Positions 61,484 through 64,000 of a DNA stretch of 64,000 bases are shown here, in pieces. The translations under genes and the position numbers were made by a program. Origin of the DNA: Streptomyces sp. CG 926 (lineage in GTDB: Bacteria; Actinomycetota; Actinomycetes; Streptomycetales; Streptomycetaceae); the NCBI RefSeq assembly GCF_003148825.1, contig NZ_QGGZ01000015.1:1-64000 (forward strand). Direction: 5' to 3'. The notes below the pieces were generated by a model, which saw only the letters and a program-made list of their open reading frames with translations, was not told the origin of the DNA and did no database searches. Position 1 is the first letter of the stretch. The number at the start of each line of letters is the position of its first letter.

Positions 61484-62170
61484 TCAGGGGTTGCGCTGGT
61501 CGTTGCTGTCCTGGCGGAGGCGGTCGGTGTGGCGGGTCATGGCGTCGATGCGATCGGCGAGCTCGGCGTCGCCGGCTCCCAGATGGGGTCGGGTGCCGGC
61601 CAGGGGTCCGATCAGACCGGCGGCGTCGTCGCCGCCGAGTGCCTGGTTGAGGGCGCCCACGGCTCCCTCGGCGCCCGCCGGCAGGCCGGTGAGGGAGGTG
61701 ACCTGGCCGGCGAGGCGGCGCAGGTCGGCTGCGTTGTCGCGGGCCCAGGTGGTGACGGTGCGGTCGGCGGCCCGCGCGTCGCGGGTGGCCTGGACACGCT
61801 CCTCGCCGGTGCTCCCGGCCGCCCCGGGGCGTAGCCGCAGGTATCGGCGTTCGGCGGCCTGTCGGCTGGCGACGCCGAGAGGGCCGGCGAGGTCGGCCCA
61901 GCTCGCACCCTGTCCGCGGGCCGTTTCGATCAGCCCGCTCTCCCAGCCGGCGAGCTGCTCTCGCACCTCACGCAGCATCAGCAGGGCGGCCAGCGCCGGG
62001 TGCGGATCCGAGTCGGCCGGGAGCGGCTCTGCGGTGATCGGCGTCGAGGCGGGGGCTCGCTGGGCGTCCTTCACGGACCGGTTGATGGCTTCCAGCGCCG
62101 CAGCGGCGGCGAGGAAGGGGACCGGTGCGGCCGATGTGGCGGCTTCGGCGGCTGCGGTGGCTTCGTTCAT
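61484..62170 (-). CDS. rheA: RheA-type heat-shock repressor of hsp18
   Basis: The protein has 228 residues. It is Ala-rich and helical, with a helix-turn-helix near the middle (GLIETARGQGASWADLAGPL, GVASRQAAERRYLRL). The size, divergent position from hsp18 and two TGTCATC-N-GATGACA operators in the spacer match RheA (ORFY) of Streptomyces albus, a repressor that changes shape with temperature and releases hsp18 when hot. ATG 62170 is clear. It should bind the operators as a dimer and also control itself. Confidence 0.88.
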   Translation of the reverse strand: MNEATAAAEAATSAAPVPFLAAAAALEAINRSVKDAQRAPASTPITAEPLPADSDPHPALAALLMLREVREQLAGWESGLIETARGQGASWADLAGPLGVASRQAAERRYLRLRPGAAGSTGEERVQATRDARAADRTVTTWARDNAADLRRLAGQVTSLTGLPAGAEGAVGALNQALGGDDAAGLIGPLAGTRPHLGAGDAELADRIDAMTRHTDRLRQDSNDQRNP

Positions 62171-62187
62171 GGGGCTCTCCGTCGCTC

Positions 62188-62232
62188 TGTCATCCTCCAG
62201 ATGACGCCTTGCTTGTCATCGTTTCGATGACA
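62188..62232. promoter_or_regulatory. Two RheA operators between rheA and hsp18
   Basis: TGTCATC-N5-GATGACG (62188-62206) and TGTCATC-N5-GATGACA (62214-62232, arms extendable to TGTCATCG/CGATGACA) match the published RheA operator TGTCATC-N5-GATGACA. They cover the divergent promoters. Confidence 0.85.
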
Positions 62233-62299
62233 TGCTACAACGGAGGCACGTTGAAGCGCATTGGCAGTTTCTGCCTGAACCAACTGGAGGTGTTTCGCG

Positions 62300-62734
62300 A
62301 TGTTGATGCGCACCGACCCGTTCCGCGAGATGGACCGGATCGTCCAGCAGTTGTCGGGTGCGTCGGGGACCTGGTCGAAGCCGTCGGTGATGCCGATGGA
62401 CGCCTACCGCGACGGCGACGAGTATGTGATCGCCTTCGACCTGCCCGGTGTGAGCGCCGAGGCGATCGACATCGACGTCGAGCGGAACATGCTGACCGTG
62501 AAGGCGGAGCGCCGCCCGGTCGCCAAGGCCGACTCCGTGAAGATGGAACTCTCCGAGCGGCCCCTGGGGGTCTTCTCCCGCCAGATCATGCTGGCCGACA
62601 CCCTGGACACCGAGCGCATCCAGGCCGATTACGACGCGGGTGTCCTGACCCTGCGCATCCCGATCGCCGAGCGCGCCAAGCCTCGCAAGGTCAGCATCGG
62701 CGCCGGATCCGGCCGCAAGCAGATCTCCGGCTGA
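62300..62734 (+). CDS. hsp18: Small heat-shock protein Hsp18 (Hsp20/alpha-crystallin)
   Basis: This 144-residue protein has an alpha-crystallin domain (MPMDAYRDGDEYVIAFDLPG, VERNMLTVKAERRPV, LGVFSRQIMLADTLD, and the C-terminal GVLTLRIPIAERAKPRKV). As an ATP-independent chaperone it forms oligomers that hold unfolded proteins. It is divergent from rheA, with operators in the 129-base spacer, so it is derepressed by heat. ATG 62300 has GGAGG about 14 bases upstream. Two DUF2267 genes follow in the same direction. Confidence 0.95.
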   Translation: MLMRTDPFREMDRIVQQLSGASGTWSKPSVMPMDAYRDGDEYVIAFDLPGVSAEAIDIDVERNMLTVKAERRPVAKADSVKMELSERPLGVFSRQIMLADTLDTERIQADYDAGVLTLRIPIAERAKPRKVSIGAGSGRKQISG

Positions 62735-62838
62735 ACCGCCCCCTCGGCCGGTCGCGGAGGGCGGGAGAGCTGATCCCCCTCCGGCACCCGCCCTCCGCAC
62801 ACCCTTTGACCTCTCCACCCCTTCTCGGAGGTGCTGCG

Positions 62839-63234
62839 ATGTCGATACGTAGGGAGTCGTTCCTGGCCCACGTCCAGGAACGAGGCGAGTACGAAACCGT
62901 GGAGGAAGCCGACCGGGTCGCCCGCGTCGTGCTGGCCCTGCTCGGCGCACACCTGGTCGGCACGGTGCGGGCCGAGCTGGCCGCCCGACTCCCGGAGACG
63001 TACGCCCTGATCCTCCTCAACCCGCTGCAGGCGGCGGAGCCGCTCTCACCGGAACGGTTCGTCCGTGCGACCGCGGCCTGGATCGAGGGCGCCACCGAGA
63101 AGACCGCCCTGTGGGACATCGGCGCCGTCCTGTCCACCGCGGCCGCCGCTGCGGGCGATGTCCTCACCCGCGAGGTCATCCTCCAGCTCCCACCCGGCTA
63201 CGACCTCCTCTTCGGCCACCCCCAGCCCACCTGA
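62839..63234 (+). CDS. DUF2267 protein (first of two)
   Basis: The protein has 131 residues, with the pattern FLAHVQERGEYETVEEADRV, RVVLALLGAHLVGTVRAELA, RLPETYALILLNPLQAAEPL and VILQLPPGYDLLFGHPQ typical of DUF2267. The family is all-helical and often lies near heat-shock and stress genes; the biochemical role is unknown. ATG 62839 has GGAGGTG 6 bases upstream. It lies downstream of hsp18 with a gap of 104 bases and may be co-transcribed. Confidence 0.85.
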   Translation: MSIRRESFLAHVQERGEYETVEEADRVARVVLALLGAHLVGTVRAELAARLPETYALILLNPLQAAEPLSPERFVRATAAWIEGATEKTALWDIGAVLSTAAAAAGDVLTREVILQLPPGYDLLFGHPQPT

Positions 63235-63281
63235 ACGGGCCGAACACCTGAGACCTCGACGAGAAAGGTGACCGCAGCACT

Positions 63282-63728
63282 ATGTACGACCAGCCTCGAC
63301 CGGACCGGTCCGCCCCCGTCACGACCTTCGACCAGATGCTGGAACGCGTCCGCTACGAGGGCGCCTACCCGACCCGTGAACGCGCGGAGGAAGCCGTCCG
63401 CACCGTTCTGGGCGCGCTCGGCCGTCGGCTGACCGGTGACGAACGCATCGACCTGGCGCAGTGCCTGCCCGTCGAAGCCGCCCTCGCTCTCACCTCCTCC
63501 GTGCCGGACGGGCAGCCGCTCACGGGCTGGGGCTTCGTCAAGGACCTGGCCGCCCGAACCGGCGCCACCCCGGCAACAGTCCGTTGGGACACCGGCGCCG
63601 TCCTCGCCGCTGTCACTCGCATCGCCGGACCCGAGCTCCTCGCCCGCATCCTGCACCAGCTCCCCGAGGGCTACGCGCTCCTCTTCGGCCAGGCCGAACT
63701 GCGCCGTCCTGAGCCCGCCGCTGCTTGA
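63282..63728 (+). CDS. DUF2267 protein (second of two)
   Basis: The protein has 148 residues and the same fold as the previous one (FDQMLERVRYEGAYPTRERA, EEAVRTVLGALGRRLTGDER, CLPVEAALALTSSVPDGQPL, ILHQLPEGYALLFGQAEL). Its longer N-terminus is polar. Tandem arrangement and modest similarity suggest an old duplication and possible heterodimer. ATG 63282 follows AAAGGTGA. The RheA-hsp18-DUF2267-DUF2267 order suggests a heat-induced set. Confidence 0.85.
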   Translation: MYDQPRPDRSAPVTTFDQMLERVRYEGAYPTRERAEEAVRTVLGALGRRLTGDERIDLAQCLPVEAALALTSSVPDGQPLTGWGFVKDLAARTGATPATVRWDTGAVLAAVTRIAGPELLARILHQLPEGYALLFGQAELRRPEPAAA

Positions 63729-63987
63729 GCTCCGAGACCACCAGGACCACGCTCCGTGCGGCATCGCCGACGACGGGGAGGGCGTGACCGTCGAGGGAAG
63801 CGCGGGTCTGCTGCCGCCGAGTGGGGTTGCGACGTACTCCGTGGCCGTCGGGGCACCTCGTCTCTGATCGTCCGTCCGGGGCCGGCCCCGCTCTCGTACG
63901 CAGCGCCGACCGGGACAGCCCTGCGGCGCTCGTAGTAGCCCCTCCTGTCCGCAGCCGATTACCTCTCGACATCACGCAGGGAAATCT

Positions 63988-64000
63988 ATGCTCGCCGAAG
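63988..64000 (+). CDS. Possible start of the next gene (cut by window edge)
   Basis: ATG 63988 preceded by CAGGGAAA opens a frame (M-L-A-E) that runs off the window. Too little is visible for any assignment. Confidence 0.2.

Overview
The window is high-GC DNA from an actinomycete, most likely Streptomyces or a close relative. Support comes from frequent GTG and TTG starts, purine-rich ribosome sites, GC-rich hairpin terminators without T tracts, and families typical of that genus: RheA/Hsp18, paired DUF2267 proteins, an anti-sigma-type ATPase beside a PP2C phosphatase, a BTAD regulator, and a DesA3-like desaturase with its reductase. All identifications come from reading the sequence; no database search was run.

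Layout. 0-17.8 kb is mostly intact and metabolic: a CbtA end, relics of a methylcitrate locus, a cobalamin riboswitch with metE, an unrecognised regulator and a stand-alone tsaD, a divergent amidase/TetR pair, a PucR regulator divergent from a ferredoxin reductase-desaturase operon, a cyclophilin, signalling proteins and a methyltransferase. 18-23 kb is accessory: an unusual tRNA-Gly(GCC)-like gene, a truncated BTAD regulator, a gene-free stretch packed with small hairpins, and a truncated lipoprotein. 23-28 kb reads as a decayed Tn3-type unit: a resolvase and a TnpA tail enclose a two-component system and an ABC exporter, and an IS5-type element has landed in tnpA. 28.5-31.5 kb has an Abi_C-like gene with a perfect inverted repeat, a membrane protein and a truncated IS481 transposase.

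31.9-40.8 kb mixes intact genes (a GlxA/DJ-1 divergent pair, a seven-repeat propeller protein, CorA, a potassium channel) with fragments. These include a TCTP-like pseudogene abutting three type I-E CRISPR-like repeats that have no spacers, and a chain of very small ORFs. 41.8-43.1 kb holds an RlmA/TlrB-type rRNA methyltransferase behind a promoter, a 9-codon leader ORF and a hairpin, which looks like ribosome-mediated attenuation. 43-57.5 kb is a mosaic of working genes (AraC, O-methyltransferase, F420-type reductase, IMPase-like, ankyrin/HEAT, DsbA-like, EamA-like transporter with TetR) among many fragments and frameshifted or nonsense pseudogenes. 57.7-64 kb is intact again: a glutamate synthase-like protein, a catabolic-type acetolactate synthase, and the rheA-hsp18-DUF2267 heat-shock locus with two operators.

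The density of truncated genes, IS remnants and regulatory leftovers suits the unstable arm of a linear Streptomyces chromosome, though this is inference. The most interesting items are the rlmA attenuator, the spacerless CRISPR-like repeats inside a TCTP-like gene, the tRNA-Gly-like gene, the hairpin array near 19.8-20.0 kb, and the Abi_C-like gene with its palindrome.
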